From CAZJLP01 sp964546955 (lineage in GTDB: Bacteria; Verrucomicrobiota; Verrucomicrobiia; Opitutales; Opitutaceae): a stretch of 64,000 bases of DNA. Location of the stretch: NCBI GenBank assembly GCA_964546955.1, contig CAZJLP010000007.1:59666-123665 (forward strand). Reading direction: 5' to 3'. Under the pieces are notes generated by a model, which had not been told where the DNA came from, did no database searches, and saw only the letters and a program-made list of their open reading frames with translations. Shown piece by piece: positions 27,073 through 34,918 of the stretch; the stretch's first letter is position 1; the number at the start of each line of letters is the position of its first letter. The position numbers were made by a program, and so were the translations under genes.

Positions 27073-28221
27073 ATGCAAACGATTCCCCTCGGTATTATCA
27101 TGAACGGCGTCACCGGACGGATGGGCGCCAACCAGCACCTCGCGCGCTCGATCGTCGCCCTCCGCCAGCAGGGCGGTGTTCGTCTGCCGAACGGCGACGC
27201 GGTGGTCCCAGACCCTATCCTGGTCGGCCGCAACGCGGAAAAACTTTCCGCCTTGGCCCAAAAGCATGGCCTCACCCGCTTCACCACGGATTTGGACGCA
27301 GCCCTGCGAGATCCCTACAATCAGGTTTACTTCGACGCGCAGATCACGGACCGCCGAGTGGAAGGTGTGCGCAAAGCGATCGCGGCTCGGAAAGCGATCT
27401 ATTGCGAAAAACCGATCGCCTCCAGCACCGCGGAGGCCCTCGAGCTGTACCACGCTTGCCAGGCCGCCGGGCTGAAGAACGGGGTGGTGCAAGACAAACT
27501 GTGGCTGCCGGGGCTGCTGAAACTCAAACGACTGATCGACGACGGATTCTTCGGCCGCATCTTGTCCGTCCGAGGTGAATTCGGCTATTGGGTATTCGAT
27601 GGTTCGCTACAGCCGGCGCAACGCCCTTCGTGGAACTACCGCAAGGAAGACGGCGGCGGCATCATCATCGATATGTTGTGCCACTGGCGCTACGTGATCG
27701 ACAACCTCTTCGGCCCGGTCAAATCGGTTTCCTGCCTGGGCGCGACCCATATTCCACAGCGTTGGGACGAAGCGCAAAAGCCTTACGTCGCCACGGCCGA
27801 TGACTCGGCCTATGCGACCTTTCTGACCCAGAATGGCGTGGTGTTGAATTTCAACAGCTCCTGGTGCGTGCGCGTGCGCCGCGACGATCTTCTCACGCTG
27901 CAGGTGGATGGGACCAAAGGAACCGCCGTCGCCGGCCTGCGGGATTGCTGGATCCAATCTGAAAAGGATACCCCGAGACCCACCTGGAATCCCGATATCG
28001 AACAACCCATCAAGTTTTTCGAGGGCTGGACCAAGGTCGCGGATCAAAAGGACTACGACAATGCCTTCAAAGTCCAATGGGAGCTCTTCCTGCGCCACAT
28101 CGCAGCGAACGAACCGTTTCCCTGGACTTTTCTCGAAGGAGCAAAGGGGGTCCAGTTGGCGGAAGCCGGTTTGCATTCCTGGTCGCGCCGCGCCTGGGTC
28201 GATCTCGAGCAGCTGAAATAG
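27073..28221 (+). CDS. Gfo/Idh/MocA family NAD(P)-dependent oxidoreductase
   Basis: The protein has 382 residues from the ATG at 27073. The N-terminal Rossmann fold shows LGIIMNGVTGRMGANQHLAR, a variant dinucleotide-binding motif. KAIYCEKPIA holds the conserved EKP with the catalytic Lys, and GGGIIIDMLCHWRYVIDNLFG gives the second-domain motif in which His is usually essential. Such enzymes oxidise or reduce sugars and sugar acids. The frame is open for a further 981 bases upstream, but that part is a shadow of the isomerase gene and a repeat. The gene is flanked on both sides by copies of one palindromic element. Confidence 0.9.
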   Translation: MQTIPLGIIMNGVTGRMGANQHLARSIVALRQQGGVRLPNGDAVVPDPILVGRNAEKLSALAQKHGLTRFTTDLDAALRDPYNQVYFDAQITDRRVEGVRKAIAARKAIYCEKPIASSTAEALELYHACQAAGLKNGVVQDKLWLPGLLKLKRLIDDGFFGRILSVRGEFGYWVFDGSLQPAQRPSWNYRKEDGGGIIIDMLCHWRYVIDNLFGPVKSVSCLGATHIPQRWDEAQKPYVATADDSAYATFLTQNGVVLNFNSSWCVRVRRDDLLTLQVDGTKGTAVAGLRDCWIQSEKDTPRPTWNPDIEQPIKFFEGWTKVADQKDYDNAFKVQWELFLRHIAANEPFPWTFLEGAKGVQLAEAGLHSWSRRAWVDLEQLK

Positions 28222-28259
28222 CGCGGGCGTGGCCCGATGTAAGAGGTCAGTGCGCGCCT

Positions 28260-28382
28260 CGTTCTCGTTCTCTTACTCCTACTCGTTCTCGTCCCCAAGA
28301 ACATAGCCCGAGATCGACTCCAAATCGCCTCTTACGCACGACGCTGGGGACGAGAACGAGTAGGAGTAAGAGAACGAGAACG
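28260..28382. repeat. Palindromic repeat element, copy 2
   Basis: This copy has perfect 37-bp inverted arms (28260-28296 and 28346-28382) around a 49-base centre. The arms start CGTTCTCGTTCTCTTACTCC. It starts 38 bases after the Gfo/Idh stop and 213 bases lie between it and the pyrophosphatase start. In RNA it would form a very stable hairpin, so it may also end transcription. No gene was seen in the rest of the 374-base gap. Confidence 0.95.
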
Positions 28383-28595
28383 ATGGGGAATATCTGGGGG
28401 TCTAGTGAGCCCCCTTCGCGTCGAGTTGCTAAAGCTTTTCATCTACTCTCCTCAGCGACGAAGCGGACTAACCCGCACACCTGTCCGAACTGTGGCGTTT
28501 TGCCACGCCGTATTTTTTGGATACAAAGCACAATTGACTGGCGCCTTCCGGGAGCGGCGGGCATCTTCCGCGCAACCTCAACCCCTTCGATTGTC

Positions 28596-31064
28596 ATGAT
28601 GTCAAAGTCACTTTGGCGGGCGGCTGCATTCGCGCCGGTGTTGGCGCTATCGACGGCTTCGCTTCGAGCAAGCGAGGCGAATATAAAGATTCCTGATCTC
28701 AACACGGTTTCGTTCACACTTTTCGGGAACGCCGTCAGCGGACGAGCCGTGCTGATGGTCGGGTTAGTGGTGTGCATCATTGGCTGCATTTTTGGACTCC
28801 TGCAGTATGTCCAGACCAAGAAACTGCCGGTGCACGCCTCGATGGCGACGGTCTCAAACATCATTTGGGAAACCTGCAAAACCTACCTCGCCCAGCAGGG
28901 TAAATTCCTGATCGGGCTCTGGGTCCTGATCGGTGCGTGCATCGCCTACTATTTCGCGGGCCTGGAACACGAGCCGCTCTCTCGCGTCGCCGTCATCCTG
29001 GGCGCGTCGATCCTCGGTATCTTGGGCAGTTACGGTGTCGCGTGGTTTGGCATTCGGATCAACACGGTCGCCAATTCGCGCGCCGCCTTCTCCGCGCTGC
29101 AGAACAATCCCCTGCACACCCTCGGCATTCCCCTTCGTTCGGGCATGAGCGTCGGTTTGCTGCTGGTCGCGATCGAGCTGTTTTTCATGATTTGTATTCT
29201 GGCGTTCTTGCCGACGGATCTTGCCGGACCCTGTTTCATCGGCTTCGCGATCGGCGAATCGCTCGGGGCGAGCTGCCTCCGCATTTGCGGCGGCATCTTC
29301 ACGAAAATCGCCGATATCGGCGCCGACCTGATGAAGATCGTCTTCAATTTGCCGGAAGATGACCCCCGAAATCCAGGCGTCATCGCCGACTGCACCGGCG
29401 ACAACGCCGGCGATTCCGTCGGGCCGACCGCCGACGGTTTCGAGACTTACGGCGTCACGGGCGTGGCTTTGATCGCCTTCCTCGCACTCGCCTTGGCCAC
29501 GAATCCCGTCTTGTGCGGCACTTTGATCGTGTGGCTCTTCGCGATGCGCATCCTGATGGTCCTCACGTCGCTCGTAAGCTACCTTTTGAATGAGGCCCTG
29601 AGCAAAGCCCTCTTCGGCGGCAAAAAGGATTTCAATCTCGAACACCCCCTGACGAATCTGGTTTGGCTGACTTCCATCGTCTCGATCGTTGTCACTTTTC
29701 TCGCGAGCAAATTGCTCCTGTCCGGCCACCCCGCATGTCCGCCCGATCTTTGGTGGGTGCTCTCCATCATTATTTCGCTGGGAACCATCGCGGGCGCGGT
29801 GATCCCGGAGTTCACGAAGGTGTTCACCTCGACCGAAAGCCGGCATGTGAAAGAGGTCGTCACCTCATCCCGCCAGGGCGGTGCTTCCCTCAACATTCTG
29901 TCGGGCTTTGTTGCGGGCAACTTCTCTGCCTTCTGGCAGGGGCTGATCATTCTCGTGCTAATGGCGGGAGCGTACTACTTCTCTCTCAATCCCGCGGTGG
30001 CCGGGCTCATGCCGAAGGAGTTCGCGTTCGCCGCTCCTATTTTTGCCTTCGGCCTGGTGGCCTTCGGGTTCTTGGGCATGGGACCGGTGACCATTGCAGT
30101 GGACAGCTTCGGACCCGTCACGGACAACGCCCAATCGGTCTATGAGCTCAGCCAGATCGAATCCCGCAAAGACGTGTCGGCCGAGATTCAACGGGATTTC
30201 GGTTTCACCCCCGATTTCGAGAACGCCAAACTTCAGCTCGAGAAAGGCGATGGAGCGGGCAACACCTTCAAAGCGACGGCCAAACCCGTGCTGATCGGAA
30301 CCGCGGTGGTCGGCGCGACCACCATGGTGTTCGGCATTATTCTGATGCTGGAACAACTCTATGGAGGGGTGATCGAAAAACTTTCGCTGGTGCATCCGGA
30401 GGCGCTGCTCGGATTGCTCATGGGCGGATCGGTTATCTACTGGTTTACTGGCGCGTCCACCCAAGCGGTGGTGACCGGCGCCTATCGCGCGGTGGTCTAT
30501 ATCAAGCAGAACATGCGTTTGGATGCCGCCACTGCCTCGATCGAGGCGTCCAAGGAAGTCGTGCGCATTTGTACTCAATACGCCCAAAAGGGCATGGTGA
30601 ACATCTTCATCGTCGTCTTCTGCTTCTCCCTTGCGCTTCCCTTCTTCAATCCGTATTTCTTTATCGGATACTTGATTGGCATGGCTTTTTTTGGCCTTTT
30701 CCAAGCGATCTTCATGGCGAACGCCGGCGGAGCCTGGGACAATGCCAAGAAAATCGTCGAAGTGGAACTGAAGCAGAAACACACGCCCCTGCACGCCGCG
30801 ACCGTGGTCGGAGACACCGTAGGCGATCCTTTCAAGGACACCTCTTCGGTCTCGCTCAACCCGGTGATCAAGTTCACCACGCTCTTCGGAATCCTGGCCG
30901 TGGAGATAGCCGTGACGATGACAAATCCGACCGTGAAGTACGCGATCGGCGGAACCATCCTCTTTATCGGACTGATCTTCGTCTACCGCAGCTTCTACAG
31001 CATGCGCATCCCCGAGGACCGCACGGACGACGCCGCGGTCAAGGCCACCCTTAAGAGTAATTAG
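28596..31064 (+). CDS. hppA: Membrane-bound proton-translocating pyrophosphatase (V-type, K+-independent signature)
   Basis: The protein has 822 residues, longer than the usual 670-770, with about sixteen membrane helices and a signal-like N-terminus (ALSTASLRASEA). Substrate-site motifs are DIGADLMK (about 241), DDPRNPGVIADCTGDNAGDS (about 255) and GDTVGDPFKDTSS (about 738). Lys in GNTFKATAKP (about 559) is at the position where K+-independent H+-PPases carry Lys and K+-dependent ones Ala. It would couple pyrophosphate hydrolysis to ion export at the inner membrane. Several motif residues differ from the canonical family (DVGADLVGK, NVGDNVGDCAG), so coupling efficiency or ion choice may differ. 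Two consecutive ATGs exist; the first is used. Confidence 0.88.
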   Translation: MMSKSLWRAAAFAPVLALSTASLRASEANIKIPDLNTVSFTLFGNAVSGRAVLMVGLVVCIIGCIFGLLQYVQTKKLPVHASMATVSNIIWETCKTYLAQQGKFLIGLWVLIGACIAYYFAGLEHEPLSRVAVILGASILGILGSYGVAWFGIRINTVANSRAAFSALQNNPLHTLGIPLRSGMSVGLLLVAIELFFMICILAFLPTDLAGPCFIGFAIGESLGASCLRICGGIFTKIADIGADLMKIVFNLPEDDPRNPGVIADCTGDNAGDSVGPTADGFETYGVTGVALIAFLALALATNPVLCGTLIVWLFAMRILMVLTSLVSYLLNEALSKALFGGKKDFNLEHPLTNLVWLTSIVSIVVTFLASKLLLSGHPACPPDLWWVLSIIISLGTIAGAVIPEFTKVFTSTESRHVKEVVTSSRQGGASLNILSGFVAGNFSAFWQGLIILVLMAGAYYFSLNPAVAGLMPKEFAFAAPIFAFGLVAFGFLGMGPVTIAVDSFGPVTDNAQSVYELSQIESRKDVSAEIQRDFGFTPDFENAKLQLEKGDGAGNTFKATAKPVLIGTAVVGATTMVFGIILMLEQLYGGVIEKLSLVHPEALLGLLMGGSVIYWFTGASTQAVVTGAYRAVVYIKQNMRLDAATASIEASKEVVRICTQYAQKGMVNIFIVVFCFSLALPFFNPYFFIGYLIGMAFFGLFQAIFMANAGGAWDNAKKIVEVELKQKHTPLHAATVVGDTVGDPFKDTSSVSLNPVIKFTTLFGILAVEIAVTMTNPTVKYAIGGTILFIGLIFVYRSFYSMRIPEDRTDDAAVKATLKSN

Positions 31065-31274
31065 CGTTCGAGGCAGGGTCCGGCTGACGGACGTGTAGCT
31101 GCAACGGCCTTATCGACCGAACGTTGATCTTCGCTCAGGCTCCCTAATGCCGGAAACACTCTGAGATTAGCGTTCCTCAGTTAAGGATCGCACGCCTGCC
31201 CGGATTGGGCATGGCTGTCTATTGGCCGAATCCAGGCAATACTCACCTCGGCTGACGCCTCGTCGCCGCTCTCC

Positions 31275-32033
31275 ATGCTCACCAAAGCTGAAATCGCCCG
31301 CTTGCGCTCGCTCAAGGACAAGAAGGAGCGCGACGCACAGGGCCTCTTCGTCGTTGAAGGGGAGAAGGTCATCACAGAGCTGTTGTCCGCGGGCTTCGCC
31401 TTTGTGGAGGTCTACGCCACGTCCGACTGGAGTCCGCCCCCGCCCACTGGCGGCAGCGAGATCGCGCGGCGCACGATCACGCTCTCGGAAATGGAACGGA
31501 TCAGTCATTTCCCCACCCCCTCTTCGGCTTTCGCGGTGGGACGCATCGAGCGGTCCCAGCTCGATCCGCAGGCCATCAATCGCGGCGTTACGCTCGCACT
31601 CGACGGTATTCAGGATGCGGGAAATCTTGGCACTCTGTTGCGCATCGCCGACTGGTTTGCCGTGGATCGCGTGCTTTGTTCTCCGGATTGCGTGGACGTA
31701 TATCACCAGAAAACGATCAATGCCAGCATGGGATCCTTCTGCCGAGTTCCGGTGTATAATGCGCCGCTCGCGGACCTCTTAGCCGGCGTGACTGTCCCTG
31801 TGCTCGGCTGCGACTTGGAAGGAACCGACGTTCATACCCTAAAAGCGACCCCGAATGTGGTGATAGTGATTGGCAGCGAAGGCCGCGGCATCTCAGCCTC
31901 GGTCCGCCAGCGACTCTCCGCCCGAATCACGATTCCTCGTTTCGGGCGGGCCGAATCGCTCAACGCCGGCATCGCCGCCGCCATCGTGTGCGACAACCTG
32001 CGCCGGGCACAGGAAAACGCTAGGGTTCCGTAG
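31275..32033 (+). CDS. SpoU/TrmH-family RNA 2'-O-methyltransferase
   Basis: The protein has 252 residues. The N-terminal substrate-binding part has LRSLKDKKERDAQGLFVVEGEKVITELLSAG. The SPOUT knot motifs follow: LALDGIQDAGNLGTLLRIADWF (motif 1), VVIVIGSEGRGIS (motif 2) and ITIPRFGRAESLNAGIAAAIV (motif 3, binding the S-adenosylmethionine). It methylates a ribose in rRNA or tRNA; the exact target cannot be read. The stop is 5 bases from the convergent aquaporin stop. Confidence 0.9.
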   Translation: MLTKAEIARLRSLKDKKERDAQGLFVVEGEKVITELLSAGFAFVEVYATSDWSPPPPTGGSEIARRTITLSEMERISHFPTPSSAFAVGRIERSQLDPQAINRGVTLALDGIQDAGNLGTLLRIADWFAVDRVLCSPDCVDVYHQKTINASMGSFCRVPVYNAPLADLLAGVTVPVLGCDLEGTDVHTLKATPNVVIVIGSEGRGISASVRQRLSARITIPRFGRAESLNAGIAAAIVCDNLRRAQENARVP

Positions 32034-32038
32034 CGCGG

Positions 32039-32662
32039 TCAGTCCGCCTCATTGACGGCGCGAAAGACCATGGCGGCGGCGGCTCCGCCCAGCAGATCGG
32101 CGCCCACATAAATCCACAGCTGGCTGATGCGCTCCAAGCCCATAAGGACCACACCCAGGCCGACCGCAGGGTTGAAGGCGCCTCCGGAAATTCCGCCCAC
32201 CGTGATTGCGCCGACCAAGACGGTCAGTCCAATCGCCAGTCCGTAAAAGGAGTTGCCGACCGTCCCTTTGGCCGTTGCGGTGTTTAGCACCGCCCAGGCA
32301 AGCGCGAAGGTGAAAAGAAATTCGACGATGACGGATTTGGTGACGTCGTGAATTCCCGGTTCCGCCGTCGCTTTCCCGTACAGGGCAGCGACAACACCGG
32401 CTGCCACCGCCCCAGCCAGAAGTTGCGCGAACCAATAGGGCAGGACATCGCGGGTTTGGGCTTTTCCACGAAGCCAGGCAGCCAGAGTGACCGCTGGGTT
32501 GAAGTGTCCGCCCGAAATGTGGCCTCCGGCGAAAATCATCGCCGTCAGAATGCCCGCGATCGCAAAGGGCGCGAACGGCCCGACGCCGGGGCCGCGCACG
32601 GCGAGTCCGACAGTGAGCACGAGAAAGAAGGTGCCAATGAATTCGACGATGTATTTTTTCAT
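32039..32662 (-). CDS. aqpZ: Aquaporin Z-like channel (MIP family)
   Basis: The protein has 207 residues and six membrane helices. Two NPA boxes are present, HFNPAVTLAAWL and AFNPAVGLGVVL, with the first helix MKKYIVEFIGTFFLVLTVG. A short family-typical length supports the ATG at 32662; the 78 extra codons upstream would overlap the divergent DUF885 gene. The second NPA is followed by Gly rather than Arg, the residue usual in the selectivity filter of aquaporins, so water or small-solute specificity is not certain. It is divergent from the DUF885 peptidase gene. Confidence 0.9.
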   Translation of the reverse strand: MKKYIVEFIGTFFLVLTVGLAVRGPGVGPFAPFAIAGILTAMIFAGGHISGGHFNPAVTLAAWLRGKAQTRDVLPYWFAQLLAGAVAAGVVAALYGKATAEPGIHDVTKSVIVEFLFTFALAWAVLNTATAKGTVGNSFYGLAIGLTVLVGAITVGGISGGAFNPAVGLGVVLMGLERISQLWIYVGADLLGGAAAAMVFRAVNEAD

Positions 32663-32786
32663 GAACGGCGCAGGGTTGAAGGAGGGGAGGCTAATCGAGC
32701 GGCTGCACAGAGCGCAATGACCGTTGCTACCGAATTGCGGGGTGGGTCTGGCTTGCCAGCGCCGGACGATTGGATGAGTTGAGGGT

Positions 32787-34613
32787 ATGCATAAATTGTG
32801 TGTTAGGGCGGCGTGGACGTGGGCAGTTTGGGCTTCTGGAGCGGCGTCGGTCTTCGGCGCGCCGAACGCGGCAGAGGTGGCGGCAGAGTCGGCCAAGGCA
32901 AACGCTTTTTTCGAAAACGCATTTCAAAAAGAGCTAGCGAGGCATCCCGAGGTGCAGTCCCAGCTCGGCATGAAGGACAATTATGACAAATGGGACGACG
33001 CGTCCGAGGCGGCGCAAGCGGAAGACGTGGCGCTCGCCCTCAGCCACTTGGCCGAACTTCGGCGCACGATCAATTTCGACGCTTTGGATGCCCAGGCTAA
33101 AGTCAGCTATCGCCTGTGGGTGCGCCGGGCCGAGCTGGCAGCGGAGGCGTACAAATGGCGGCATCATACTTACCCAGTGAACCAGATGTTCGGCCAGCAT
33201 TCGGCCGTGCCGGCGTTCCTGATCAATTATCACCGCATCGACAACGTGGCCGATGCCGAAGCGTACATCGCCCGGCTGCGTGGCATCAAAGGCAAGTTCG
33301 ACGAACTGATTGTTCAGCTCGAACTGCGCCGCGCCCGCGGCGTCGTTCCGCCGCGCTTTGTATTCCCGCTTGTGCTGGAGTCATGCCGCAACCTGATCGC
33401 GGGCGAACCGTTCGACGCCAAGGGCGCAAAGAACCCGCTGCTCGAGGATTTCGAGGGGAAGCTCCTCAAGGTCGGATTGATCGACGCTCCCAGCCGCACA
33501 CGACTGACCGAGGCCGCTAAAGAAGCACTCCGCTCGTCCGTAAAACCTGCCTATGAGGCGCTGATCGCCAAGCTCGAGGCTCTGGCCAAGGTGGCTACGG
33601 ACGAGGACGGCGCGTGGAAGTTTCCCGATGGCGGCACTTACTACGAGTACGCCCTCCGCGAGATGACGACCACCCGGATGTCGGCCGACCAGATCCACGA
33701 ACTGGGTTTGAAGGAAGTGGGTCGCATTCACGCCGAGATGGCGGCGATCAAGGACAAAACCGCCTTCAAGGGCGATCTGTCGTCGTTTTTCAAATTCATG
33801 AGGGAGGACAAACGTTTCTATTATCCGAACACGGCGGAGGGCAAAGCCGAGTACCTCAAGAGTGCAACCGAAACGATCGATCGAATGCGGACGCGCTTGG
33901 ACGACTTGTTTCTCACCAAACCAAAGGCGGCGATCATTGTGAAACCGGTGGAGCCCTTTCGGGAACGCGAGAGTGGCGGTGCATTCTATGAACCACCCGC
34001 CCTGGATGGCTCCCGACCCGGCATGTACTATGTGAACCTCTACGACATGAGCGCGCAGCCCAAGTATGAGATCGAAGCGCTCGCCTACCACGAGGGAATT
34101 CCCGGCCACCACATGCAAATCGCGATCGCGCAGGAGTTGCAGGGCGTGCCGTTGTTCCGGCGGGTGGATTTCGGCTTCACCGCCTATGTCGAAGGCTGGG
34201 CGCTGTACTGCGAACGGGTGCCGAAGGAACTCGGCTTCTATTCGGATCCCTATTCCGACTTCGGGCGGCTATCGATGGAGCTTTGGCGCGCCGCACGGCT
34301 TGTGGTCGACACGGGGTTGCACGCCCGCAAATGGACGCGGCAGCAGACAATCGATTGGCTGAGGACGAACACGCCTAACAGCGAACGCGACATCCTCACG
34401 GAAACGAACCGTTATATCGTGATGCCGGGCCAGGCGACGGCCTACAAGGTGGGCATGATCAAGATCCAGCAATTGCGCGAAAAAGCCGCCCAAGCGCTCC
34501 ACGCAAAATTCGACGTCCGCGAGTATCACGATGTCGTGCTGAAGAACGGGGCGCTCCCCCTCGAGCTTTTGGAGGAATTGGTCGACGCCTGGATCACGCA
34601 GAAGAAAGGCTAG
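32787..34613 (+). CDS. DUF885-family exported metallopeptidase-like protein
   Basis: The protein has 608 residues with an N-terminal hydrophobic signal (AAWTWAVWASGAASVFGAP). DUF885 markers occur in the C-terminal half: EALAYHEGIPGHHMQIAIAQ with the zinc-type HEGIPGHH near residue 435, FTAYVEGWALYCERVPKELG with the following Glu, and VMPGQATAYKVGMIKIQQLR. Family members are often 550-620 residues, so it appears full length. Probably a periplasmic zinc peptidase of unknown substrate. No operon partner: it is divergent from the aquaporin gene and followed by 305 non-coding bases. Confidence 0.85.
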   Translation: MHKLCVRAAWTWAVWASGAASVFGAPNAAEVAAESAKANAFFENAFQKELARHPEVQSQLGMKDNYDKWDDASEAAQAEDVALALSHLAELRRTINFDALDAQAKVSYRLWVRRAELAAEAYKWRHHTYPVNQMFGQHSAVPAFLINYHRIDNVADAEAYIARLRGIKGKFDELIVQLELRRARGVVPPRFVFPLVLESCRNLIAGEPFDAKGAKNPLLEDFEGKLLKVGLIDAPSRTRLTEAAKEALRSSVKPAYEALIAKLEALAKVATDEDGAWKFPDGGTYYEYALREMTTTRMSADQIHELGLKEVGRIHAEMAAIKDKTAFKGDLSSFFKFMREDKRFYYPNTAEGKAEYLKSATETIDRMRTRLDDLFLTKPKAAIIVKPVEPFRERESGGAFYEPPALDGSRPGMYYVNLYDMSAQPKYEIEALAYHEGIPGHHMQIAIAQELQGVPLFRRVDFGFTAYVEGWALYCERVPKELGFYSDPYSDFGRLSMELWRAARLVVDTGLHARKWTRQQTIDWLRTNTPNSERDILTETNRYIVMPGQATAYKVGMIKIQQLREKAAQALHAKFDVREYHDVVLKNGALPLELLEELVDAWITQKKG

Positions 34614-34715
34614 CTGGCGAACGCGGCTCAATGCCACCTTTGTTCGCTTCGTGAGATCCCCGATCGGATTAAGCGGCCTCTGAAAAACGGATCGAAAGGC
34701 GGGGGCGGGCCTCTC

Positions 34716-34752
34716 CCTCGACAAGCTCGGGACCTCGAGCCTGTCGAAACGG
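34716..34752. repeat. REP-like palindrome in the gap after the DUF885 gene
   Basis: CTCGACAAGCTCGGGAC is followed by CTCGAGCCTGTCGAAAC, an imperfect palindrome of the TCGACA/TGTCGA type found in many copies in GC-rich genomes. The surrounding 305 bases (34614-34918) show no supported gene. It lies between convergent genes. Confidence 0.65.
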
Positions 34753-34918
34753 TGGACTGCCCGTCGAAGGGAGGGACGCTGCGTAAGAATGCGCGTTCTG
34801 ACGCCGTCCTGCGCTGCGCAGCTGCTTGTGTGCAACGTTACCGTACACGACGGCGAGTCCAGAGGCCTGACCCAATCCTTTGGTGCCCGTCGGATGGGTT
34901 TTCCAGAGTTTCCTTAAC

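Noticed and set aside
28077..28595. In-frame upstream extension of the pyrophosphatase gene
   Set aside because: It reads through the end of the Gfo/Idh gene and the repeat; a signal-like N-terminus begins at the ATG at 28596.
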